Source: Okeania sp. SIO2B3 (lineage in GTDB: Bacteria > Cyanobacteriota > Cyanobacteriia > Cyanobacteriales > Microcoleaceae). Taken from it: a stretch of 43,183 nucleotides of DNA. Positions 8,295 through 15,696 of the stretch are shown here, one piece after another; within the stretch, counting starts at the first letter, position 1; each line of letters starts with the position of its first letter. The stretch covers positions 161,399-204,581 of the forward strand of contig NZ_JAAHGH010000002.1 in the NCBI RefSeq assembly GCF_010672525.1, in the 5' to 3' direction. The translations under genes and the position numbers were made by a program. The notes under the pieces were generated by a model that was not told the DNA's origin, searched no databases, and worked only from the letters and a program-made list of their open reading frames with translations.

Positions 8295-8447
8295 TTACAC
8301 AAACGCACCCCAGCAGACATGATATAACAGCATGACGAGTTCTAATTTACATTCTGCTCTCAATTCTGCTCTAGCTTCTTGTGTCGCATAATTTATTTTT
8401 TCTATCTTATCTTGTAACATCATCGCTCGTCGATCAAATTCCTCTAA
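8295..8447 (-). pseudogene. Middle fragment of an Rpn-family gene
   Basis: Read on the minus strand this segment gives LEEFDRRAMMLQDKIEKINY and then an Ala/Glu/Arg-rich stretch. It aligns with the linker of the intact Rpn protein (EELDIVERRGIAMQDERGQI). No catalytic part is present, and the reading ends in unrelated sequence. It is too short and isolated to be a gene. Confidence 0.5.
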
Positions 8448-8488
8448 TTATAATATTTAGATAAAATAAATTTGAAGGAATAAAAATC

Positions 8489-8587
8489 ATGTCTGAACTA
8501 CAATAATTAAGAAAAAAAGCTTTGAATTTATCCGTAAGCGATCGCCTATCTTTACTCAAGGCCATTACAGATTTTTTGAATGAAGTT
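8489..8587 (+). pseudogene. Antitoxin-like remnant (addiction-module component), copy 2
   Basis: This is the longer copy of the remnant at 8161. After the same TAA at codon 6 (8504-8506) the frame continues LRKKALNLSVSDRLSLLKAI and TDFLNE, typical of small ParE/RelE-type antitoxins. A GTAGGTTGGGTT hairpin repeat (8589-8661) then cuts it off. An AAGGAAT ribosome site precedes the ATG. No matching toxin follows. The family call rests on a short match. Confidence 0.55.
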
Positions 8588-8588
8588 T

Positions 8589-8661
8589 GTAGGTTGGGTT
8601 GACGTAAGGAAACCCAACAAAAAGATGTATCTGTTGGTTTTTTTTCCTCAAACCAACCTAC
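8589..8661. repeat. GTAGGTTGGGTT inverted repeat (H1 family)
   Basis: Starts GTAGGTTGGGTT and ends AACCAACCTAC, with an inner AACCCAACA arm. Members of the same family recur at 12216-12269, around 12503-12535, 12570-12616, 14366-14400, 14439-14514 and 32957-33012. This kind of repeat is common in cyanobacterial spacers. Here it truncates the antitoxin remnant on its left. Confidence 0.7.
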
Positions 8662-8670
8662 GAGAAATAT

Positions 8671-8823
8671 TTATAGATTCTCCAACCAACTCAATAAATC
8701 TTCTAGACTATTCAAATCAAACAGTGCTTTAACTAAATTTTCTAAATTTTCACTAGACAAATTAGAAATCTGATTACTAATATTTTTATCAACCTCTCCA
8801 AAATGTTGGTTAATTAATATCAT
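8671..8823 (-). pseudogene. DUF4351 C-terminal fragment of an Rpn-type gene
   Basis: A 50-residue frame reads MILINQHFGEVDKNISNQIS and ends LDLLSW-like (SLEDLLSWLENL). It matches the C-terminal DUF4351 helices of the intact protein at 41382-42314 (FGEIPETIISQIEDLSVADL to DLLSWW). The apparent ATG lies within the inverted end of the MITE at 8815-8974, so the MITE removed the upstream part. It was found by reading the minus strand and is shorter than the usual gene-calling cut-off. Confidence 0.75.
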
Positions 8824-8974
8824 GTCCGGTAGCATCGGTATTGTAAGCGTGAAGGTAAGGAAAAAGGAAGAAGGAAGAAGGAAGAAGGAAGAAGAACTGG
8901 AGTTGAAGGAGAAAGTTTTTTGGTCGCGTAAGCGGAACGGAGTTCTATCACGCTCTTATCCGGACATGATATTA
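8815..8974. mobile_element. MITE, family M1 (TAATATCATGTCCGG ends), copy 1
   Basis: The 15-base ends TAATATCATGTCCGG (8815-8829) and its exact complement (8960-8974) bound a 160-bp element. A second full copy is at 30254-30404 with the same inner GTARCATCGGT motif. Within it are GGAAGAA repeats and a GCGGAACGGAGTT short repeat. It has no transposase. It interrupts an Rpn-type gene. Confidence 0.85.
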
Positions 8975-9014
8975 CAGTTTGCTATTCCCTGTTTCCTAGC
9001 GCGTAGCGCCATAT

Positions 9015-9047
9015 AAAAAAAAACCACGCTGAAACTTGCCAACGTGG
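9015..9047 (-). terminator. Rho-independent terminator of the GMC oxidoreductase gene
   Basis: On the minus strand the stem CCACGTTG...CAGCGTGG (9024-9047) is followed by a run of nine T residues (9015-9023). It starts 34 bases after the stop codon of the gene at 9081-10598. Stem, loop and T-run are in the expected order for that transcript. Confidence 0.8.
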
Positions 9048-9080
9048 AAAAAATATAATTTCTCAATTTTCAAGCTATTA

Positions 9081-10598
9081 TTACTGCAATCTTTCTTGCA
9101 AATGTTCCCCTACCCGCAAAGCATTAGCAATAATAGTCAATGCAGGAGTCACTGCTGAACTTGATGGGAAAAAACTGCTATCTACAACATATAAATTATC
9201 CACATCGTGGGTACGACAGTTAATATCCAAAACCGATGTTTTCGGGTCTTCCCCAAACCGACAAGTACCACATTGGTTTGCTACAACCTCAATGGGAACT
9301 TCCCCACGGGGATAAATGCTGCCGCGCTTCAAAACAGCATTTCCCACCTCTTTGTCTACTAACTTCAATACATCCATCCAACGATGTACTAGGCGATCGT
9401 GTGCTTCCCAGTTGTTGGGGGTGTAATGGAAAAACAATTTATCCCCTTTGACTTCAACTCGGTTATTGGGGTCTGGTACTATTTCCGAATGCAACCACCA
9501 ACCAATGGAACGCAATGCTAACTGTTTCAACCCAAACCCTGGCATCGCTTTTGCTAACACAGATAAAATTGGTGGAGACTCAGCAAAAGTAATATCTTGC
9601 AGCAGACCACCTGTATTTTCTATGTGACCCATGGGATAGGCAAAATTCTCATCCCCCCAATAAAAATCATTCACACTCACGCTTCTGAGAAAGTTCCCAG
9701 AATTAGGTTTGGGACTAGGTTGCACTACGGCAGTCATCAGATGTTTCATTAGGTTGCGTCCCACTTGTCCGGAACTGTTTGCTAAACCATCTGGATGTTT
9801 TTCATTAGCAGAACGTAATAGTAATGCTGCTGAATTTACTGCTCCACAAGCAAGTACGACAATATCCCCAAAAAATAGAAATGATTGTTTGCCAATTTCT
9901 ACTTCTACTGCTTTAACTGTATTACCAGAGGAGTTGGTGAGTAAACAGACTACTTTTGCATTAGCTTTAATAGTAATGTTAGGAGAGTCGAGCAGTGGTG
10001 CAATACCGAATACTTCCGAGTCTCCAGTGGGGTCTTCCTCTTCGCGGGTAAGAGTTAATGGTAAAGTTTCTGGATGTAAACCTTGCCCGGCGATCGCATC
10101 GACAACTTTTTTAATTTCTGGGTCGTGGTCAACTGCGGGATAAGGATATTCTGCACTGTGGGTAGGTTCGGTTGGGTCTTTGCTAACTTGACCGTGAACT
10201 TTATAAAGTTTTTCTGCTTCAGTGTAATATGGTTCAAAGTCTTTGTATTTGAGACACCATTCTGGAGAAACTCCTTCTTGATGTGTTACTGTTTCAAAGT
10301 CTTTTTCTCGCATCCTAATGAGAGCAGCGCCATAGATTTTGGTATTGCCACCTACGGCATAATTTGTCTGAGGAGAAAAGGGTTCCCCTGCGTTGTCATA
10401 CCAATTTTCGGGGGCACGATAAAGTTCTTTTTTGAAGATATCAACATGAGCTCTATTTTGAATTTCTAGGGGCATAAAATCACCCCTTTCTAAGATGAGT
10501 ATTTTTTTTCCGGTACTAGCAAGTTTAGAGGCTAAAGTTCCTCCTCCTGCACCTGTACCGACAATAATTACATCATAATGTTGGTCATCAATAATCAT
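9081..10598 (-). CDS. GMC-family FAD-dependent oxidoreductase
   Basis: The 505-residue protein starts with a dinucleotide-binding motif (VGTGAGGG, Gly14-X-Gly16-X2-Gly19) and an acidic strand end (LERGDF). It carries the GMC middle signature (NYAVGGNTKIYGAAL) and ends with GTCRFGEDP and NLYVVDSSFFPSSSAVTPAL, the C-terminal GMC/choline-dehydrogenase-like signature. Such enzymes oxidise alcohols, sugars or sterols with FAD, but the substrate cannot be read here. No signal peptide is seen. A terminator follows at 9015-9047. Upstream is the tandem array 10700-11439, so the promoter must lie in the 100 bases between. Confidence 0.9.
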   Translation of the reverse strand: MIIDDQHYDVIIVGTGAGGGTLASKLASTGKKILILERGDFMPLEIQNRAHVDIFKKELYRAPENWYDNAGEPFSPQTNYAVGGNTKIYGAALIRMREKDFETVTHQEGVSPEWCLKYKDFEPYYTEAEKLYKVHGQVSKDPTEPTHSAEYPYPAVDHDPEIKKVVDAIAGQGLHPETLPLTLTREEEDPTGDSEVFGIAPLLDSPNITIKANAKVVCLLTNSSGNTVKAVEVEIGKQSFLFFGDIVVLACGAVNSAALLLRSANEKHPDGLANSSGQVGRNLMKHLMTAVVQPSPKPNSGNFLRSVSVNDFYWGDENFAYPMGHIENTGGLLQDITFAESPPILSVLAKAMPGFGLKQLALRSIGWWLHSEIVPDPNNRVEVKGDKLFFHYTPNNWEAHDRLVHRWMDVLKLVDKEVGNAVLKRGSIYPRGEVPIEVVANQCGTCRFGEDPKTSVLDINCRTHDVDNLYVVDSSFFPSSSAVTPALTIIANALRVGEHLQERLQ

Positions 10599-10699
10599 TT
10601 GATTCTTCCTTTAATAATTTTTTTGAGGTGTATTGAATTAAGTATATAGGAGTCATAATTAATGGAATGAGAATTCAATTTAAACTATCAATATTTAAT

Positions 10700-11439
10700 T
10701 TTTTGGTAGTGGGAGCATCTTGCTCCCATATTCAAAATCACCCCATTTTCAGATTTTGGTAGTGGTAGCATCTTGCTCCCATATTCAAAATTCTCCCATT
10801 TTTCAGAACCCTGGTATGTGGAAATTTCTCCCATTTTCAGATTTTGGTAGTGGAAGCATTTTGCTTCCATATTCAAAATTCTCCCATTTTTCAGAACCCT
10901 GGTATGTGGAAATTTCTCCCATTTTCAGATTTTGGTAGTGGTAGCATCTTGCTCCCATATTCAAAATTCTCCCATTTTTCAGAACCCTGGTATGTGGAAA
11001 TTTCTCCCATTTTCAGATTTTGGTAGTGGAAGCATTTTGCTTCCATATTCAAAATCACCCCATTTTCAGATTTTGGTAGTGGTAGCATCTTGCTCCCATA
11101 TTCAAAATCACCCCATTTTCAGATTTTGGTAGTGGAAGCATCTTGCTCCCATATTCAAAATTCTCCCATTTTTCAGAACCCTGGTATGTGGAAATTTCTC
11201 TCATTTTCAGATTTTGGTAGTGGAAGCATCTTGCTCCCATATTCAAAATTCTCCCATTTTTCAGAACCCTGGTATGTGGAAATTTCTCCCATTTTCAAAT
11301 TTTGGTAGTGGTAGCATCTTGCTCCCATATTCAAAATCACCCCATTTTCAGATTTTGGTAGTGGTAGCATCTTGCTTCCATCTTCAAAATTCTCCCATTT
11401 TTCAGAACCCTGGTATGTGGAAATTTCTCTCATTTTCAG
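10700..11439. repeat. Tandem array of ten units of two lengths (53 and 88 bp)
   Basis: The array is built from two related units that begin ATTTTGGTAGTGG. The short unit A (53 bp) contains AAAATCACCCCATTTTCAG. The long unit B (88 bp) has ATTCTCCCATTTTTCAG followed by AACCCTGGTATGTGG and a second TTTCTCCCATTTTCAG. The order is A B B B A A B B A B, 740 bp in all. Each unit has a hairpin core (GGAGCA tct TGCTCC), fully paired in units 1, 3 and 5 and mismatched at one base pair in the others. Neither unit length is a multiple of three, so the open frames on both strands are by-products. It lies between the GMC gene and the oxidase operon. Confidence 0.9.
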
Positions 11440-11551
11440 AACTCATGCGTGAGCGAGACGCTCACACTATCAACATTTTAAAATCTTGTAAACAGACCGC
11501 TACACAATTTATTCTGACTCCTGACTCCTGACTCCTGAATTCCTAATTATT

Positions 11552-12166
11552 TCACTGCCAAATATAAATCAGGATAAACAAAATAATCCAAATTACGTCA
11601 ACGAAATGCCAAAATAAAGAAGTAGCATTGATGCCAAAGTGACCGTTATCATAGTTACCAGGAATAAAAGAGCGACCCAACATAATACCTTGCAACAAAA
11701 TACCAGTCATAACGTGCAAGCCGTGAAAACCAGTCAACAGATAGAAAGTTCCACCGAATACTCCCGTTGTGAAACCAAATTCTAGACTATTCCACTCAAT
11801 TCCTTGACCCACTACAAAGTAAGTTCCCATTGCCATTGTGGCAAACAGAAATATGCGAAACCAAGTCAAGTTATCCTTTTCTAAAGCTTTTTCGGCAAAA
11901 TAGATAACGAAACTACTAGAAACCAAAACTACTGTATTAATAGCAGGTTCTCTAACTTCCAAACCAGAAACACCAGGCGGCAACCAGTCGGTAGCACTTG
12001 TTTTGTAGATAATGTATCCGACAAAGAAACTCAAGAAAATTATGCTTTCCGAAAGTAGGAAAACGATAAACCCGAACATACTATTGCCTTCTTCATCGTG
12101 AGTATGTTCGGCAACTCCTGAATGCAAAGGGTCCTGTAGTTGTTCTGATGCGATCGAACTATCCAT
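11552..12166 (-). CDS. ctaE: Heme-copper oxidase subunit III (quinol-type terminal oxidase)
   Basis: The 204-residue protein has five hydrophobic segments and the subunit III signatures GTFYLLTGFHGLHVMTGI and WHFVDVIWIILF. It is an integral membrane subunit that stabilises subunit I. It is the last gene of the operon DUF2231-DUF2231-[IscB element]-ctaC-ctaD-ctaE on the minus strand, 475 bp after ctaD, a gap filled with repeats. The length is that of the short cyanobacterial form. An acidic N-terminal tail (about 1-28) faces the cytoplasm by prediction. The start ATG follows an AAAGGAG site. Confidence 0.93.
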   Translation of the reverse strand: MDSSIASEQLQDPLHSGVAEHTHDEEGNSMFGFIVFLLSESIIFLSFFVGYIIYKTSATDWLPPGVSGLEVREPAINTVVLVSSSFVIYFAEKALEKDNLTWFRIFLFATMAMGTYFVVGQGIEWNSLEFGFTTGVFGGTFYLLTGFHGLHVMTGILLQGIMLGRSFIPGNYDNGHFGINATSLFWHFVDVIWIILFILIYIWQ

Positions 12167-12641
12167 GTTTGAATTCTCCTTTAATTTACTGATTTTATCC
12201 TTGTTATTCTCTGTTGTAGGTTGGGTTGAGGAACCCGTTAGCGCAGCTTATCTGTAAGATAAACCCAACAGACGCATATTACAGATACAGGACTTACGCA
12301 AAGGCACTACATAAGGAGTCTTGCTCAGTTACGCTAGCGCTAACACACCCTACTAGCGCGTCAAGCTTGAAATAGTGTTTTAGGAAAATTCTCCAAACCT
12401 TATTCATAGCAATAATTATACTAAAAAATTTAATACATCATTTTCAGCTTGACGCGCCACTACCAATAGCGCTCATGCGTAAGTACTAAGACAGATATTT
12501 TTGTTGGGTTGCGCTTTCGCTTAACCCAACCTACCACTGCAGGATGAACCTAACAGTTAGGTTGGTGTAGGTTTGGTCGAGTTTTGTTGGGTTGCGCTGT
12601 CGCTTAACCCAATCTACGACTACTGCAATAACTGTTAACTG
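12167..12641. repeat. Nest of inverted repeats between ctaD and ctaE
   Basis: This gap holds several repeats. One is an H1 repeat at 12216-12269 (GTAGGTTGGGTT...AACCCAAC) containing a GTTAGCGCAGCTTATC short repeat that recurs in the copy near 32973. Others are an AGGACTTACGC end near 12291, a solitary M5 end near 12340-12353, a small inverted-repeat element with GCGCGTCAAGCT ends (12356-12457), and two further H1 copies at about 12503-12616. No gene is present. The transcript between ctaD and ctaE must pass through all these hairpins. Confidence 0.7.
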
Positions 12642-14324
12642 TTAACTGTTAACTGCATGATGTCCGTTGGGGTCATTAGAAGTCAAAGGTTCCGACTTAC
12701 CATAACCGTAGGGTTCCGCAATAATTATCGGAATTTCTTCAAAATTCTCCACATCTGGTGGGGAAGAAATCATCCATTCTAAACCGATCGCTCGCCAAGG
12801 GTTAGCAGGAGCTTCCTTACCTTGTATCCAGGAACTGACAATATTTAAAATGAACGGTAAAGTAGACATTCCTAATAAAAACGCCCCCAGACTTGCAACC
12901 AAATTCCAAAACTCATACTCAGGTGCATAAGAAGAAACTCGACGCAACATTCCCTGTAAACCTAACGGGTGCATAGGTAAAAAGTTGAGGTTTGTGCCGA
13001 TGAATGACAGCCAAAAATGCAACTGACCCAAACCTTCATAGTACATTCTCCCAGTCATTTTGGGGAACCAATGGTAAATAGCAGCATACATTCCCATGGT
13101 CACGGTGCCGTAGAGAACATAGTGGAAGTGACCCACCACAAAATAAGTATTATTAACGTGAATATCTACAGGAACAGCAGAGAGCATAATGCCAGTAATA
13201 CCAGCAAACACAAACATGATCAACCCACCCAAAGCAAACAACATGGGAGTATTCAGTCTAATTTTTCCACCCCAAATAGTCGCCACCCAGGCAAATACCT
13301 TAATTCCAGTAGGTACAGAAACACACATAGTTGACAACATAAAAATCATCCGCATCCAGGGAGGAGTACCACTCGCATACATATGGTGTACCCAAACTAA
13401 ACCACTTACCCCGGCAATGAGCATTGATGAAATTACTACCACTTTGTACCCAAATAGTGGTTTGCGACTGTACACTGGGAATATTTCAGAAAAAATGCCG
13501 AAGATAGGCAGAATAATCACATAAACTGCGGGGTGAGAGTAAAACCAGAAAAAGTGCTGGAAGAGAACCGGGTTTCCTCCATTGGCAGGATTAAAAAATC
13601 CAGTTCCCATTGTGATGTCAAATAGTAACATCGTTGCACCTGCTGTTAGTGCTGGCAGTCCGAACAATTGAATAATCTGAGCAGCAAATACTGTCCAAAC
13701 AAAAGCTGGCATCCGGAAAAATGTCATACCAGGCGCTCGCATTCTCACAATAGTTGTGACGAAATTGACCGCACCCATAATGGAGGAAACACCAGAAATG
13801 GCAACAGCAAGTATCCATAGTACCTGACCATTGATTAAATTACCCGTGGGATTTTGTATACTTACTGGAGGATAGGCCCACCAACCTGACTGTGCGGGAC
13901 CACCGGGAACAAAGAAACTGGCTATCATCAGGATGCCAACTACTGGCACCATCCAAAATGCAGCAGCATTTAGACGGGGAAATGCCATATCTCGCGCCCC
14001 GATCATTATCGGTACGAGATAATTTGCCAGACCAACTAAAGATGGAAATGTCCACAGAAACAGCATGATCGTGCCGTGCATAGTGAACATTCCGTTATAA
14101 ATAGTGCGGTCTACCAGGTCTGATTCTGGTGTCATCAGTTCCCCGCGAATTACCATGGCGAATATTCCACCTACTAGGAAAAATAGGAAGGAGGTAACTA
14201 GATATTGGATACCTATGACTTTGTGGTCGGTACTGAAACTGAAATATCGTCGCCAGTTAGGCGGTTGTTCGTGTTCTGGTTTTTCCGTGACATCACTGAT
14301 GCCGTCAATTGTTATTTCTTTCAT
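12642..14324 (-). CDS. ctaD: Heme-copper oxidase subunit I (alternative respiratory terminal oxidase)
   Basis: The 560-residue protein has twelve or more membrane helices and all metal ligands of the catalytic subunit. They are the low-spin heme His83 (TMHGTIM), the CuB/Tyr helix YSHPAVYV at about 262, the CuB His pair in VHHMYASG at about 313, and the heme His pair in GHFHYVLYG at about 400. It reduces O2 to water in the thylakoid or cytoplasmic membrane. The partner subunit II lacks CuA ligands, so electrons probably come from quinol. The 5' end is duplicated about 220 bp upstream (near 14519-14567). Flanking repeats separate it from ctaC and ctaE. Calling it the ARTO (CtaII) type is an inference from subunit II. 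Confidence 0.94.
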   Translation of the reverse strand: MKEITIDGISDVTEKPEHEQPPNWRRYFSFSTDHKVIGIQYLVTSFLFFLVGGIFAMVIRGELMTPESDLVDRTIYNGMFTMHGTIMLFLWTFPSLVGLANYLVPIMIGARDMAFPRLNAAAFWMVPVVGILMIASFFVPGGPAQSGWWAYPPVSIQNPTGNLINGQVLWILAVAISGVSSIMGAVNFVTTIVRMRAPGMTFFRMPAFVWTVFAAQIIQLFGLPALTAGATMLLFDITMGTGFFNPANGGNPVLFQHFFWFYSHPAVYVIILPIFGIFSEIFPVYSRKPLFGYKVVVISSMLIAGVSGLVWVHHMYASGTPPWMRMIFMLSTMCVSVPTGIKVFAWVATIWGGKIRLNTPMLFALGGLIMFVFAGITGIMLSAVPVDIHVNNTYFVVGHFHYVLYGTVTMGMYAAIYHWFPKMTGRMYYEGLGQLHFWLSFIGTNLNFLPMHPLGLQGMLRRVSSYAPEYEFWNLVASLGAFLLGMSTLPFILNIVSSWIQGKEAPANPWRAIGLEWMISSPPDVENFEEIPIIIAEPYGYGKSEPLTSNDPNGHHAVNS

Positions 14325-14666
14325 TGAGTAATTTTTTTCCCTTGAGTATCTAGATATAAATTTCTGTAGGTTGGGTTAAGCAGAGCGCAACCCAACAAAA
14401 CAAGTACATAATTTTAGGTTTGCTTGCTTAAGTATAAGTTGGGTTAAAGGCGGCTGTCAGCCAACATAACGTCTATATGATGTTGGGTTTCCGTAAACGT
14501 CAACCCAACCTACCTTACTACCGATGCTGTCTATAGTTATTTCTTTCATGGAATAATTTTTTTCCTCGATCTCTGCAAATAGTCTCGCTCCTTTAAATAT
14601 CAAATAATTGCCTGAAATTATCGTCTGATCAAAGTTTTTAGGCGTTCAAGTCTAATTTTTGACTTC
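14325..14666. repeat. Repeat-filled gap between ctaC and ctaD with a duplicated ctaD start
   Basis: Two H1-type repeats (about 14366-14400 and 14439-14514) lie between two similar stretches. One is the true start region of ctaD (about 14296-14345). The other is a diverged copy at 14519-14567 that again reads MKEITID from an ATG at 14547-14549 after a GAGGAAA site. The decoy frame continues for 30 codons to a TGA at 14457-14459. Expansion by repeat insertion with duplication of the ctaD start is the simplest reading. Confidence 0.65.
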
Positions 14667-15572
14667 TTAACTATGATAATTAACTACAGGAGGTGCAGCG
14701 GGTTTAACAGTAGGCCAACCTGCTTCCACTGGTGCTTTTGATTTTTCAATATATTCAGTAGTTGCCTGATTTGCTGCAGGAGAAAGTTCGGTATTTGCTG
14801 CTGTGGCCAACCAGCTTTGATAATCTTTAGCAGATTCAACTACTACATCTGCTTGCATTGTGGCAAAATATGTACCACTATATTGGGAGTCAGTTAGACT
14901 ATATTTGCCGACACGAATGGGAGTAAATTCAAAATCTATTGAATGGTTGGGAATAATGTCTTGCTTCAGTCGGAATGCTGGAATATAAAATCCATGCAGC
15001 ACATCCTCTGAATTTAATGCTACCCGTACTCGCTTATTTGCTGGTAAGTGTAGTTCGGTGCTAGTAACACCATTTTCTGGGTATTTAAATACCCAAGACC
15101 ATTGTTTGGCAAAGACTTCGATTTCCTCCACAGGTTCAGTTACGGGTTTTAGTGGGTCTGCAATTGCTGATTCCATTTCTAATGGTGTATGCAGATGTAC
15201 TAATTCCATCGGTCCCTGAATTCCCATTTCTCTATAAACATTGTAGCTATAAGCAGCAATCCAAAATACTAGAAAAATAGGAATTGCTGTCCAAACAACT
15301 TCTAGGGTGATGTTGCCTTCAATATGAGGGCCGTCGCTGTAGTCATATTTGGCAGCACGTTGGAATAGAACTGAATACATTAGGGTTCCAGTTACCCCCA
15401 GAAAGATGAATGTACCCAGGGTGACGAGAAAACTAAATAGGTCATCTATCAATATAGATTCTGCTGCAGCTTGAGGTGGAAGCCATGAATATGATAGGCG
15501 TCCAACCCCAATACTAACAGCTGTTAAAACGAGAGCGATCGCTCCCAATGTCAAAATAGTCCGGATTTTCAT
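14667..15572 (-). CDS. ctaC: Heme-copper oxidase subunit II lacking CuA ligands
   Basis: The 301-residue protein has an N-terminal anchor (about 8-24), two further membrane helices (about 43-70 and 88-112) and a periplasmic/lumenal cupredoxin domain with the Trp-rich strand KQWSWVF. The first CuA-type His is kept (His193 in VLHGFYIPAF). The C-A-E-Y-C-G-x-x-H loop has become D228-S-Q-Y-S232-G-T-Y-F236, so both bridging cysteines and the second His are gone and only Met239 remains. This fits the cyanobacterial alternative oxidase (ARTO), thought to take electrons from plastoquinol and not from cytochrome c. The IscB element lies directly upstream in the operon. Confidence 0.93.
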   Translation of the reverse strand: MKIRTILTLGAIALVLTAVSIGVGRLSYSWLPPQAAAESILIDDLFSFLVTLGTFIFLGVTGTLMYSVLFQRAAKYDYSDGPHIEGNITLEVVWTAIPIFLVFWIAAYSYNVYREMGIQGPMELVHLHTPLEMESAIADPLKPVTEPVEEIEVFAKQWSWVFKYPENGVTSTELHLPANKRVRVALNSEDVLHGFYIPAFRLKQDIIPNHSIDFEFTPIRVGKYSLTDSQYSGTYFATMQADVVVESAKDYQSWLATAANTELSPAANQATTEYIEKSKAPVEAGWPTVKPAAPPVVNYHS

Positions 15573-15591
15573 CTAAAATAGTTGCTGGAGA

Positions 15592-15610
15592 CCTACACTA
15601 TAATCTATGA
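15592..15610. repeat. Direct repeat flanking the IscB element, ctaC side
   Basis: CCTACACTATAATCTATGA matches CCTACACTATATTCTAGGA at 16796-16814 in 17 of 19 positions, in direct orientation. The two copies bracket the IscB gene and its RNA region, so they may mark the insertion boundary. ISC/IS605-type elements normally make no target duplication, so another origin is possible. Confidence 0.5.
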
Positions 15611-15696
15611 TTTAGTGCTAGGGGGAAAGCAACCAGCAAATAAATTACTTTCCTCCAATAAATTAGAACAATTAAATTTGTTCTCTATCAGTACCA

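Noticed and set aside
10700-11439. CRISPR array
   Set aside because: Units are 53 or 88 bp and repeat throughout, with no unique spacers between constant repeats, and no cas genes are present.
10688-11531. Short coding genes on both strands of the array
   Set aside because: Unit lengths are not multiples of three, frames exist on both strands at once, and they simply read the repeat units.
13017-14331. Plus-strand frames opposite ctaD
   Set aside because: They are antisense shadows of a strongly conserved gene with no domain of their own.
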